64,000 bases of DNA from NCBI RefSeq assembly GCF_003071345.1, contig NZ_QCYK01000002.1, positions 1,612,001 to 1,676,000 on the forward strand, read 5' to 3'. This stretch comes from Chitinophaga parva (GTDB lineage Bacteria > Bacteroidota > Bacteroidia > Chitinophagales > Chitinophagaceae). The translations under genes and the position numbers were made by a program. Shown here one piece after another: positions 16,794 through 24,852 of this stretch (position 1 is its first letter; every line of letters begins with the position of its first letter). The notes under the pieces are model-generated. The model was not told the DNA's origin and made no database searches. It was given only the letters and a program-made list of their open reading frames with translations.

Positions 16794-19217
16794 TCAACGC
16801 ACCTCCAAACTCACACTGGCCGGCGCCATTCCTTCCGCCGTGGCGGTCAGCACGATCTTTCCTGCCTGCGGCCTTGCCTGTACAATGGCCATGCACTTGC
16901 CATGGAAAGCCTTGCGCTCACTGGTTTTGAAAGGCTCCAGGCTTACCGGGTTGCCGTTGTCCACCCCTGCCAGGAAACCATTATTGGTGAGGCTAAAATG
17001 CACGAGGTTATCCGCATCCGGCACCAGGTTACCATCTTTGTCTTCCACGCGCACCGTTACAAAAGAAAGATCCGTGCCGCTGGCCTGCAGTTTATTACGG
17101 TCTGCTACCAGCACCAGCTTAGCCGGGGCACCGGCCGTGCGGATCACTTCCGTGCGCACTACTTTGCCATCCTTGCGCGATACCGCTTTCAGCTCCCCGG
17201 GCTGGTAAGCCACTTTCCAGGATACATGCAGCTCGTCTCCTTTTTTGCTGCGCACCCCTGCGGAGTGCCCGTTCACATAGAGTTCCACGGCATCAGCATT
17301 GCTGTAGTATGCCCATACATCCACAGAATCGCGGCCTGCCCAGTTCCAGTGGGGCAGCAGGTGCAGCACCGTTTTATTGGTCCATTCACTTTGGTACATG
17401 TAGTACACATCCTTGGGAATGCCTGCCAGGTCTATGATGCCGAAGTAAGAGGAGTGCGCGGGCCAGTCGTACGGGGTGGGCTCACCCAGGTAATCAAAAC
17501 CGGTCCATACAAACATGCCGGACATATAATCATGCCGCTTTATGATCTTCCACGCTTCTTCATGCGTGGCGCCCCAGGGCGCGCTTACGTTATCATAAGC
17601 AGAGCAGGTAAGGTCTTCATTCATGTGGCCGGGTGCGCCCTTGTCCAGGGGCCAGCGGCGGATGCTGTCTGCCGGCATATCATAAAAGCCGCGGGTTTCC
17701 AGCGCAGAAGTATTCTCCGTGCCAATGTAAGGCTTGCCGGGAAACATCTGCTGGATGGTGTCCAGCATGGACTCGTGATAGTTGGTGCCGGTAAGGTCCA
17801 GGGCACCGGAGTTGATCAGCTTATTGCCTTTGTCCACGCCGTTATTGGCCGTGGAAATAGGGCGGGTGGTGTCCATGGCACGCACTAATGCCCGCAGTTC
17901 GCGGATAATGCCAGGGCCATTGTCTTCTCCCTGTTCCCACACTTCATTCCCTACGCTCCAGATGATGATGGAAGGATGGTTACGGTCACGGCGCAGCATA
18001 TCCTGCAGGTCGCGGGCATGCCATTCATCCCAATACAAATGGTAATCGTAAGTGGTCTTGGCGTGTTTCCAGATGTCGAATGATTCATCCATCACGATGA
18101 AGCCCATTTTATCACAAAGGTCCAGGAGCTCCGGTGCTGGCGGGTTGTGGCTGGTGCGGATGGCATTGCAGCCCATGTCTTTCAGCAGTTCCAGCTGGCG
18201 TTGCAGTGCGCGGTCATTGACAGCCGCACCCAGGCTGCCCAGGTCATGGTGGTTGCATACACCCAGTATTTTGAGTGGCTTGCCATTGAGTGAGAAGCCT
18301 TTGTTCACATCAAACTTAAAGTAGCGGATACCGAAAGGTGTTTTGTAGGTATCTGCGTTTTGTCCTGCGGCGGTTACCACGGATTGCGCGGTGTAGCGGT
18401 AGGGACGGTCTACGCTCCAGAGCCGGGGTGCTTTCACGGTGAAGGTGGTGCTCACCGTTATGCTATCGCCCGCGGGCACCTGCTGCTGCTGTGTTTTAGC
18501 AGCCACCGGTTTGTTGGACTCATCCAGCAGGGTAGTGGTGAGGGATACAGTTTTAGCCTGCTCATCTTCATTGCGAAGAATGGTATGCATTACCACGGTG
18601 GCCTGCTGTGTGCTTACTTCCGGTGTGGCAATGTGGGTGCCCCAATGGCCCACATGCACCTTGGGCGCAATGGTGAGCCATACATGGCGGTAAATGCCGG
18701 AACCGCTGTACCAGCGGGAGTTTGGCTGCTGGTCGTTATTCACCTTTACGGCCATCACATTGGGCGTAGCCCCGTAATGTAAATAAGGGGTGATCAGGTA
18801 TTCAAAAGAGCTGTAGCCATAAGGGCGCTTGCCCAGGTAATGTCCATTGATCCATACTTCACTGTTCATGTATACGCCATCAAAATCAATGGCGATGCTT
18901 TTATCCTGGTCTGCGGCGGGCAGGGTAAAGGTTTTACGGTACCAGCCAATGCCGCCCGGCAGCGCGCCGCCACCGGTGGTAGCCGGGGCGTCTTTGCTGA
19001 AGGCACCTTCTATGCTCCAGTCGTGCGGCAGGTCCAGCTTACGCCAGCCCGCGTCATTGTAGGCAGGGTCTTGTGCATTGTTTTCATTTCCCAGGTGGAA
19101 TTTCCAGTCCCTGTCAAACAGCACGGTGCCGCGGTGGCCACCGTCTGCTGCGTGCAGGCTGTTCATACCCAGCAGCAGGTCGGCTGCCAGGATGCATCGT
19201 TTGAGTAGTGTTGTCAT
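16794..19217 (-). CDS. Secreted GH2 beta-galactosidase-like glycosidase
   Basis: 807 residues in the order signal peptide, sugar-binding jelly roll (about 30-190, with LPHDWSIEGAF and NSRWYSGSGIYRHVW), Ig-like domain, TIM barrel (about 300-600), and C-terminal beta domains (DUF4982-like and a last Ig-like module). The acid/base Glu is in IIIWSVGNEVWE (about E425) and the nucleophile in YIGTENTS (about E501). RTSHNPP is conserved. Retaining exo-beta-glycosidase, most likely beta-galactosidase; in xyloglucan loci such GH2 enzymes remove side-chain galactose. The ATG at 19215-19217 gives the signal peptide, so the frame up to 19268 was not used. Last gene of the PUL, separated from the lipoprotein gene by a hairpin. 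Confidence 0.9.
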   Translation of the reverse strand: MTTLLKRCILAADLLLGMNSLHAADGGHRGTVLFDRDWKFHLGNENNAQDPAYNDAGWRKLDLPHDWSIEGAFSKDAPATTGGGALPGGIGWYRKTFTLPAADQDKSIAIDFDGVYMNSEVWINGHYLGKRPYGYSSFEYLITPYLHYGATPNVMAVKVNNDQQPNSRWYSGSGIYRHVWLTIAPKVHVGHWGTHIATPEVSTQQATVVMHTILRNEDEQAKTVSLTTTLLDESNKPVAAKTQQQQVPAGDSITVSTTFTVKAPRLWSVDRPYRYTAQSVVTAAGQNADTYKTPFGIRYFKFDVNKGFSLNGKPLKILGVCNHHDLGSLGAAVNDRALQRQLELLKDMGCNAIRTSHNPPAPELLDLCDKMGFIVMDESFDIWKHAKTTYDYHLYWDEWHARDLQDMLRRDRNHPSIIIWSVGNEVWEQGEDNGPGIIRELRALVRAMDTTRPISTANNGVDKGNKLINSGALDLTGTNYHESMLDTIQQMFPGKPYIGTENTSALETRGFYDMPADSIRRWPLDKGAPGHMNEDLTCSAYDNVSAPWGATHEEAWKIIKRHDYMSGMFVWTGFDYLGEPTPYDWPAHSSYFGIIDLAGIPKDVYYMYQSEWTNKTVLHLLPHWNWAGRDSVDVWAYYSNADAVELYVNGHSAGVRSKKGDELHVSWKVAYQPGELKAVSRKDGKVVRTEVIRTAGAPAKLVLVADRNKLQASGTDLSFVTVRVEDKDGNLVPDADNLVHFSLTNNGFLAGVDNGNPVSLEPFKTSERKAFHGKCMAIVQARPQAGKIVLTATAEGMAPASVSLEVR

Positions 19218-19256
19218 TTGGCAAATGGTTTTCGTGTACAATGTACAATTAAAATA

Positions 19257-19314
19257 GAAAGCCGGCATTGCAAGACCACCTGTCCCGTTTTACAGGGGGC
19301 TGCTGCCGGCTTTC
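19257..19314 (-). terminator. Intercistronic hairpin between the PUL lipoprotein and GH2
   Basis: GAAAGCCGGCA (19257-19267) pairs perfectly with TGCCGGCTTTC (19304-19314) around a long loop. On the minus strand it is followed by TATTTTAATT, a weak T tract, so it may attenuate rather than stop transcription into GH2. A TGTACAATGTACAATT repeat lies just beyond (19235-19250). Confidence 0.5.
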
Positions 19315-19337
19315 AGTCCACGATGAAAATGTGTGTA

Positions 19338-20093
19338 TTAGTAATTGTATCCCTTGCGTTTAAACAGCCACAGGTCCCTCCAGCCATCGCCCTGCTGTAC
19401 AATGGTGAGCTCATTGTCGTTCAGCTTCACAATATTGTAGGTAACGCCGTTGCCCTTGGGAATATCCGCCCCGGTGATCTTCAGGCTCATGGCCGTAGTG
19501 TCCAGGGAGAAAAGGCCTTTGGTGGTAACGCCGTTGTGGGTGATGGTATAGTTGTAAGCGCCATCGAGGTCAAAGTGCATTTCATCCGCTACGGCATCGC
19601 CCAGCTGGGAGGCGGGCACCTGCCACCATTCCGGGGTGGTGGCTGCACCGGAGCCATTGCCAAAGCAGAAGCCCGTGGGCACGTCTGCCGCCCATACCCA
19701 TGTTCTGCCAGCCACACCATCTGTGAGGAAGTTCCAGGCCGGGTTATGGAAGTAGTTGGGATCATTATTGGTCACGGTGATCTTGGTGGAATCTACCACC
19801 GGGCCCCCCTTGGTGTAAGCGTAGAACTTGATGAAGAAATCGCCCGCAAAAGGCAGTACGATGGTGTCTTTCTGCCTGTTGCTCACTCCTACAATGTAGT
19901 CCCAGTAAGGAATGACGCCCGGTGTTTTGTTTTCCAGCATCACGCGGTTGTCGTACCCCGCCTGCTGGGTAATGCTGTACTGCAGGTCTTTGGAAGTGTA
20001 AGCAGGCCTGGGCATATCTTCCCGGTCCTCCTTCGGATCGCAGGCTGCCAGCCAGCAGAGGGGCAGTATAAAAAGGAAAAAATATTTTTTCAT
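19338..20093 (-). CDS. PUL surface lipoprotein, probable glycan-binding protein
   Basis: 251 residues. MKKYFFLFILPLCWLAA is followed by the lipobox Cys, so it is lipid-anchored and, given its place in the operon, probably on the cell surface. An N-terminal PKD- or Ig-like segment (about 50-130) precedes a C-terminal region rich in Trp and Tyr (RTWVWAADVPTGFCFGNGSG, EWWQVPASQ, DGWRDLWLF) typical of carbohydrate binding. It follows SusD by 25 bp. It occupies the SusE/SusF or SGBP position of Sus-type systems and is expected to help capture the polysaccharide. The upstream in-frame ATG at 20153 would put extra residues before the signal, so the start at 20093 is preferred. Confidence 0.85.
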   Translation of the reverse strand: MKKYFFLFILPLCWLAACDPKEDREDMPRPAYTSKDLQYSITQQAGYDNRVMLENKTPGVIPYWDYIVGVSNRQKDTIVLPFAGDFFIKFYAYTKGGPVVDSTKITVTNNDPNYFHNPAWNFLTDGVAGRTWVWAADVPTGFCFGNGSGAATTPEWWQVPASQLGDAVADEMHFDLDGAYNYTITHNGVTTKGLFSLDTTAMSLKITGADIPKGNGVTYNIVKLNDNELTIVQQGDGWRDLWLFKRKGYNY

Positions 20094-20118
20094 AACGGTA
20101 ATGATTATACGTAAATGA

Positions 20119-21693
20119 TTAGTTAGACCAGCCCGGGTTCTGTACCAGCGCACCGTTGGATACTGAAATTTCCTGCTGCGGTATCTGGAACAGGCCTTTG
20201 GTTTCCGGACGGAAGGTTACCTGGAATTGCGGATCGGTACTGTTGTTATCTATCTCCGCTTTCGTTTTGGTCATGCCTTGTCTCAGCAGGTCCCAGTACC
20301 GGATGCCCTCAAGCGCCAGCTCCAGGTTGCGCTCTTTGAAGATGAGCTGCAGGCCGTTCGCATCATTGGTCAGCGTATGTGTGTGGGAGTGGTTGCGGAA
20401 TGCGCGGTCCCGCACCCGGTCATAATAACCCTGTGCCTTGGCCAGGTCTCCATCCAGGTTCAGTTCTGCACCCATGAGCAGCACATCTGCAAAGCGGATG
20501 CAGACAAAGTCATAGTAGTTGTCTATCTGGAAGTCGCCACCAATGGAGGGCTGGTCAGGGCGGTCGTCATACATCATCGCGTACTTTTTCCAGAAATAGC
20601 CGGTGTACTGAGGGAAAGGTGTGGGCACGCCCAGCTTTTCATCATTGATGGAAATGATGGTGGCGCCACGGCGGGTATCCCCGGTCTCATAGCTGTTCCA
20701 CAGTTTAGGCGTTACCGTGCCGGCGCCCCAGCCTTTGTAGTAAGGTGTGTCCACGGCATTGCGGATGCCGATATCCACCTGCATGCGGTTGCCATCATGC
20801 TTGTTCCAGTCGCCCAGGCCCTTGTAGGTAAATTTGATGGCAAATACCGTTTCCTTGTTATCCTCTCCCACAAAGGCTTTGCGGCTGCTCTGCCACAGCG
20901 TGGGGAAAGAGTCTACCAGGCCATAGCCGCTCTGGTTGATCACGTCATCAATGTAGGTGCGGGTCTGTGCTTTGGTCAGCACGCCTGCCACATCGGGCTG
21001 TTGATAATAACCGGTGTAGAACAGGAACACACGGCCCAGCAGGGCTTCTGCGGCCCACTTGGTCACGCGGCCGTATTCACTGGTGGGGATGGCGCTGTAG
21101 GATACGGGTTTCAGGTCTGCTGCTGCTGCTTCCAGGTCTTCCACGATGAACTTATATACATCAGCCGGTGCAGCTTGTTTCATCTGCAATTCTGCAGGTG
21201 CCAGTGGATGGTCTACCAGCGGTACATTGCCAAACATGCGCACCAGGTCAAAATAGAAGTACGCGCGTAGGAAGCGGGCCTCTGCACGGTAGCGTACTTT
21301 CAGCGTACTGTCTGCACCCCAGTCTATATCATTCAGGTGCGCCAGTAAAATGTTGGCGCGGTAAATGCCTGTGTAGTAGCGGGTCCAGGCGCCTTCATTC
21401 AGGTTCACATCATTCTCCACGCGGTCCCACCGCTTCCAGGGCAGGTCACTTTCACCGCCGCCGCCAAAGCAGTTATCACTGGCTATCTCAGATACGAGGG
21501 TAATATTATCGTAGTCACCATACTGCAGGCCGTCATACGCCGCGGTAAGGGCTTCCATACCGTCTGCCGGTGTTTTGTAAAAGTTCTCAATGGTCTTTTT
21601 ATCCACCGGACCTTTGTCCAGGAAACTTTTGCTGCAGGAGGCCAAGAGGAAAAGGCCTGCCGCTGCTATGATGAATTTTTTCATGGAATACAT
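20119..21693 (-). CDS. SusD/RagB-family glycan-binding lipoprotein
   Basis: 524 residues, the normal size. The N-terminus MKKFIIAAAGLFLLASC (from the fourth codon) is a lipoprotein signal. SusD hallmarks are the helical TPR-type core (YRAEARFLRAYFYFDLVRMF), FGNVPLVDHPL, and the C-terminal KERNLELALEGIRYWDLLRQ motif. It acts as the lid of the SusC transporter on the cell surface, delivering oligosaccharide. It begins two bases after the SusC stop codon, so the pair is translationally linked. Start could be 21693 or 21684. Confidence 0.97.
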   Translation of the reverse strand: MYSMKKFIIAAAGLFLLASCSKSFLDKGPVDKKTIENFYKTPADGMEALTAAYDGLQYGDYDNITLVSEIASDNCFGGGGESDLPWKRWDRVENDVNLNEGAWTRYYTGIYRANILLAHLNDIDWGADSTLKVRYRAEARFLRAYFYFDLVRMFGNVPLVDHPLAPAELQMKQAAPADVYKFIVEDLEAAAADLKPVSYSAIPTSEYGRVTKWAAEALLGRVFLFYTGYYQQPDVAGVLTKAQTRTYIDDVINQSGYGLVDSFPTLWQSSRKAFVGEDNKETVFAIKFTYKGLGDWNKHDGNRMQVDIGIRNAVDTPYYKGWGAGTVTPKLWNSYETGDTRRGATIISINDEKLGVPTPFPQYTGYFWKKYAMMYDDRPDQPSIGGDFQIDNYYDFVCIRFADVLLMGAELNLDGDLAKAQGYYDRVRDRAFRNHSHTHTLTNDANGLQLIFKERNLELALEGIRYWDLLRQGMTKTKAEIDNNSTDPQFQVTFRPETKGLFQIPQQEISVSNGALVQNPGWSN

Positions 21694-21695
21694 TT

Positions 21696-24600
21696 TTAGA
21701 ATTTAACATTCAGGCCCACCAGCAATGATTTGGGTTGCGGGTAAGCGCCCAGGTCCACGCCAGATGACCAGCTGTCCGGTCCATAGCCAATTTCAGGGTC
21801 CATGCCCTTGTACTGCGTAAAGGTGTACAGGTTGAGGCCAGATATGTACAGGCGGCATTGCTGCATGGGCATGTGGGGAAACAGTGTCTTGAAATCATAC
21901 CCCAGGTTAATGCTCTTGATGCGGAGGAAAGATGCCTTGTGCACAAAGAGATCGGAAGAGCGGGTCATGTTCAGGTTCTTGTCATCGCCCAGGGTCATGC
22001 GGGGCAGGCGGTTAGAGGTGCCTTCACCGGTCCAGCGGCCCAGGATCTCCGTAGTGTAGTTGCTCACGGGGCGGGAGTAATCGCGGATGCCATCATACAC
22101 ATCCTGGCCCTGGTTGCCGTAGAAGAACAGGCTCAGGTCCACGCCTTTGTAGTTCACCCCTGCATTGATGCCGTACGTGAATTTGGGAAAGGGGTTGCCG
22201 ATCTGTGTTTTATCATTGCTGTCGATGATGCCATCCCCATTGAGGTCTACAAAACGCACATCACCCGGCAGCGCATTGGGCTGTATGAGGCCATTCTTGC
22301 CGGTGTAAGCGCTTACTTCTTTTTCATTCTGGAAAATGCCGTTGGTCTTCAGGCCATAGAAATAACCAATGGGGTGGCCCACCTGCGCGCGGTAGTATTC
22401 GTCACCACCCACGTAGTTGGTACCGGTCTGCCCCTGGATCACTTTACCTGTGTTGGGGATGTCTATTACCTGGTTACGGTTAATGCCGATGTTGCCATTC
22501 ACGCGCCAGTGCAGCTGGTGGTCATTGTTTTCATAACCCACCATTACTTCTACCCCGCGGTTGCGCACAGAGCCGCCGTTCACCAGGGGTGCAGAAGTAC
22601 CGGCTATCACCGGTACGGGCGGTTGTATGATCCAGTCTTTCGTGGTCTTGTTATAAAATTCCACGGTGAAGGTGAAGGCGCGGAACAGTTGTCCGTCAAT
22701 GCCAATGTTTGCCTGTTCGGATGTTTCCCATTTCAGGTCCGGGTTGGGGATCTGGTTGGGAGAGGTGCCTACATATTTGCTCTCATCACTGCCAAAATAA
22801 TAGTCCTGGTAGTTGGAAGAAACGGTGGCCAGGTAAGCCCAGTTGAGCAAGGGCAGGTTACCGTTCTGGCCCCATCCGGCACGCACTTTCAGGAAGTCCA
22901 GCCCGTGTATGCGTTTGGCAAATTCTTCATTGCTCACCACCCAGCCCGCGGAAACGGAGGGGAAGTAACCAAAGCGGTTGTTAGGCCCGAACATGCTGGA
23001 GCCATCCGCGCGGAACACCGCCGTTACCAGGTATTTTTCTGCATAATTGTAACCAATACGGCCAAAGTAAGAGAGCAGCGACATCTGGTTATGACTGCCG
23101 TATACCTGCTTGGTGTCTTCATTGGTGCCGTTGTTGATCACCGCATGGTCCTGGTCTGCAATGATGAGGTCTTCCTTATAACCATTCACATAAAAAGTAT
23201 CTGCCTGCAGTGAGCTCATGCCCGCCAGCACATTGAATCTGTGCTTGCCAAAGCTGTGTTCATACGCCACGGTGTTGTCCCAGTTCCAGGTAGCTACGCG
23301 CTGCATGCCCATGGTGGCGCGGGTGTGGTTGTTCACCACGTTGGTAGACAGGTTGTAAGTGGGCAGGTAGTTGTTGTAGTTATAGTAACTGAGGTCAAGG
23401 CCAAAGTCGCTGCGGATGGTCAAACCCTTGATGGGCTGGGCCTGCAGGTACACGTTGCCAATGAGGCGGTCTGTCTTTGCCTTGTTATTATTCTGGTAGC
23501 GCATGAGGGCAATGGGATTGGTCTCATCCGGGTTCCAGGTGGATTTTGCAAAGTTGCCGGCGGAGTCATACACCGGGAAGAGGGGGCTTGTGTTCACAAT
23601 GCCACGTATCGTGTTTGCATAGATATTGCCCACACCTACGCCGCTTTTGTTAGACAGGGAATAGGTGAAGTTCTCGCCGAATTTCACAATGTCCTTGTAC
23701 ATGTCATGCTCGGAGTTGAAGCGCACATTCAGGCGGTCGTATACAGACTGGCCTTTGAAGCCGATCACCCCTTCCTGTTTCATGTAAGAAATGGAAGAAG
23801 CGTATACAGACTTGTCATTGCCACCGGTTACATTGATGGCGTGGCTTTGAATGGGAGCGTTCTTGTTGTACATGGCTTCCTGCCAGTCCGTACCCTTGCC
23901 GGCGCTGTTCACCTGGTCCAGCGTAAAGTAGGGGCCACGGCCGGAGTTGATGCCGGCTTCGTTCATGATCACTTCATATTCATGGGCATCGAGGAGTGGT
24001 AGCTTGCGCGATGGATTTTGTACGCCGTAGAAGCCATCATATCCCAGGCTGATGATACCGCGCTTTCCTTTCTTGGTGGTCACGAAGATGATACCGTTTG
24101 CCGCGCGGGCGCCGTAAATGGCCGTGGAGGCAGCATCTTTGGCTACGTCCATGCTGGCAATGTCTGCGGCATTGAGGTAGCTGATATCATAGGTGGGCAC
24201 ACCATCCACGATGTAAAGCGGGTTGGCATTCCCAATGGTGCCTGTACCGCGGATGCGCACTTTCATCGGCTCACCTGGTTGTGCGGAGGTAGGCGTTACC
24301 TGTATGCCGGGTGTTTGCCCCTGCAGGGCTTCGTCTACCCGCAGGTTGTGCTGCTGGTCTATGGAGGCGCTGGCCACATGGTCAATAGCGCCGGTGTTGA
24401 GTTTTTTCCGTTCGGTGCCGTAACCTACTACCAGTACTTCATCCAGGCCGGTAGCCGCTTCCGCCATGCTGATCTGCAAGGTGGTTTGGTTATGTACGGT
24501 AATGGTTTGTCGCTGGTATCCCATCAGCGTGATCACAAGTACGTCGTTGTCATTTACACGGATGGTAAAGCGGCCGTCAGCACCGGTTACAGTGCCTCGG

Positions 24601-24827
24601 TTTGTGCCTTGTACCTGGATGCTTACACCAGGCAGGGGCGCGTTGTCTTTAGCCCCGGTCACAGTGCCGTGCAGCTCATGGGCAGGAGCCATGGCATAGA
24701 CGGAAGCTGGCTGGGGGCGCGGGCTGGCGGCTATTGCGGGCGTGGCCATCAGGAGCGCCACACAGGGCCACAAAAGCCCTGTTCTGTACAGCCGGCGTGT
24801 TGGGTGGGAGTGATAATAATGGTTCAT
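21696..24827 (-). CDS. SusC/RagA-family TonB-dependent outer-membrane transporter
   Basis: 1043 residues: signal peptide, carboxypeptidase D regulatory-like domain (about 50-125, GTVTGAKDNAPLPGVSIQVQ), plug domain with VDEALQGQTPGIQVTPTSAQ and the family motif NANPLYIVDGVP, then a 22-strand barrel ending in LVGLNVKF. It imports oligosaccharides released at the surface, powered by TonB. It follows the GH31 gene by 25 bp and precedes susD by 2 bp. The regulatory-like domain without an extra STN domain means no anti-sigma signalling, consistent with control by the hybrid regulator. Confidence 0.97.
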   Translation of the reverse strand: MNHYYHSHPTRRLYRTGLLWPCVALLMATPAIAASPRPQPASVYAMAPAHELHGTVTGAKDNAPLPGVSIQVQGTNRGTVTGADGRFTIRVNDNDVLVITLMGYQRQTITVHNQTTLQISMAEAATGLDEVLVVGYGTERKKLNTGAIDHVASASIDQQHNLRVDEALQGQTPGIQVTPTSAQPGEPMKVRIRGTGTIGNANPLYIVDGVPTYDISYLNAADIASMDVAKDAASTAIYGARAANGIIFVTTKKGKRGIISLGYDGFYGVQNPSRKLPLLDAHEYEVIMNEAGINSGRGPYFTLDQVNSAGKGTDWQEAMYNKNAPIQSHAINVTGGNDKSVYASSISYMKQEGVIGFKGQSVYDRLNVRFNSEHDMYKDIVKFGENFTYSLSNKSGVGVGNIYANTIRGIVNTSPLFPVYDSAGNFAKSTWNPDETNPIALMRYQNNNKAKTDRLIGNVYLQAQPIKGLTIRSDFGLDLSYYNYNNYLPTYNLSTNVVNNHTRATMGMQRVATWNWDNTVAYEHSFGKHRFNVLAGMSSLQADTFYVNGYKEDLIIADQDHAVINNGTNEDTKQVYGSHNQMSLLSYFGRIGYNYAEKYLVTAVFRADGSSMFGPNNRFGYFPSVSAGWVVSNEEFAKRIHGLDFLKVRAGWGQNGNLPLLNWAYLATVSSNYQDYYFGSDESKYVGTSPNQIPNPDLKWETSEQANIGIDGQLFRAFTFTVEFYNKTTKDWIIQPPVPVIAGTSAPLVNGGSVRNRGVEVMVGYENNDHQLHWRVNGNIGINRNQVIDIPNTGKVIQGQTGTNYVGGDEYYRAQVGHPIGYFYGLKTNGIFQNEKEVSAYTGKNGLIQPNALPGDVRFVDLNGDGIIDSNDKTQIGNPFPKFTYGINAGVNYKGVDLSLFFYGNQGQDVYDGIRDYSRPVSNYTTEILGRWTGEGTSNRLPRMTLGDDKNLNMTRSSDLFVHKASFLRIKSINLGYDFKTLFPHMPMQQCRLYISGLNLYTFTQYKGMDPEIGYGPDSWSSGVDLGAYPQPKSLLVGLNVKF

Positions 24828-24852
24828 GATCGTGGAATTTGTATTGGAGTAT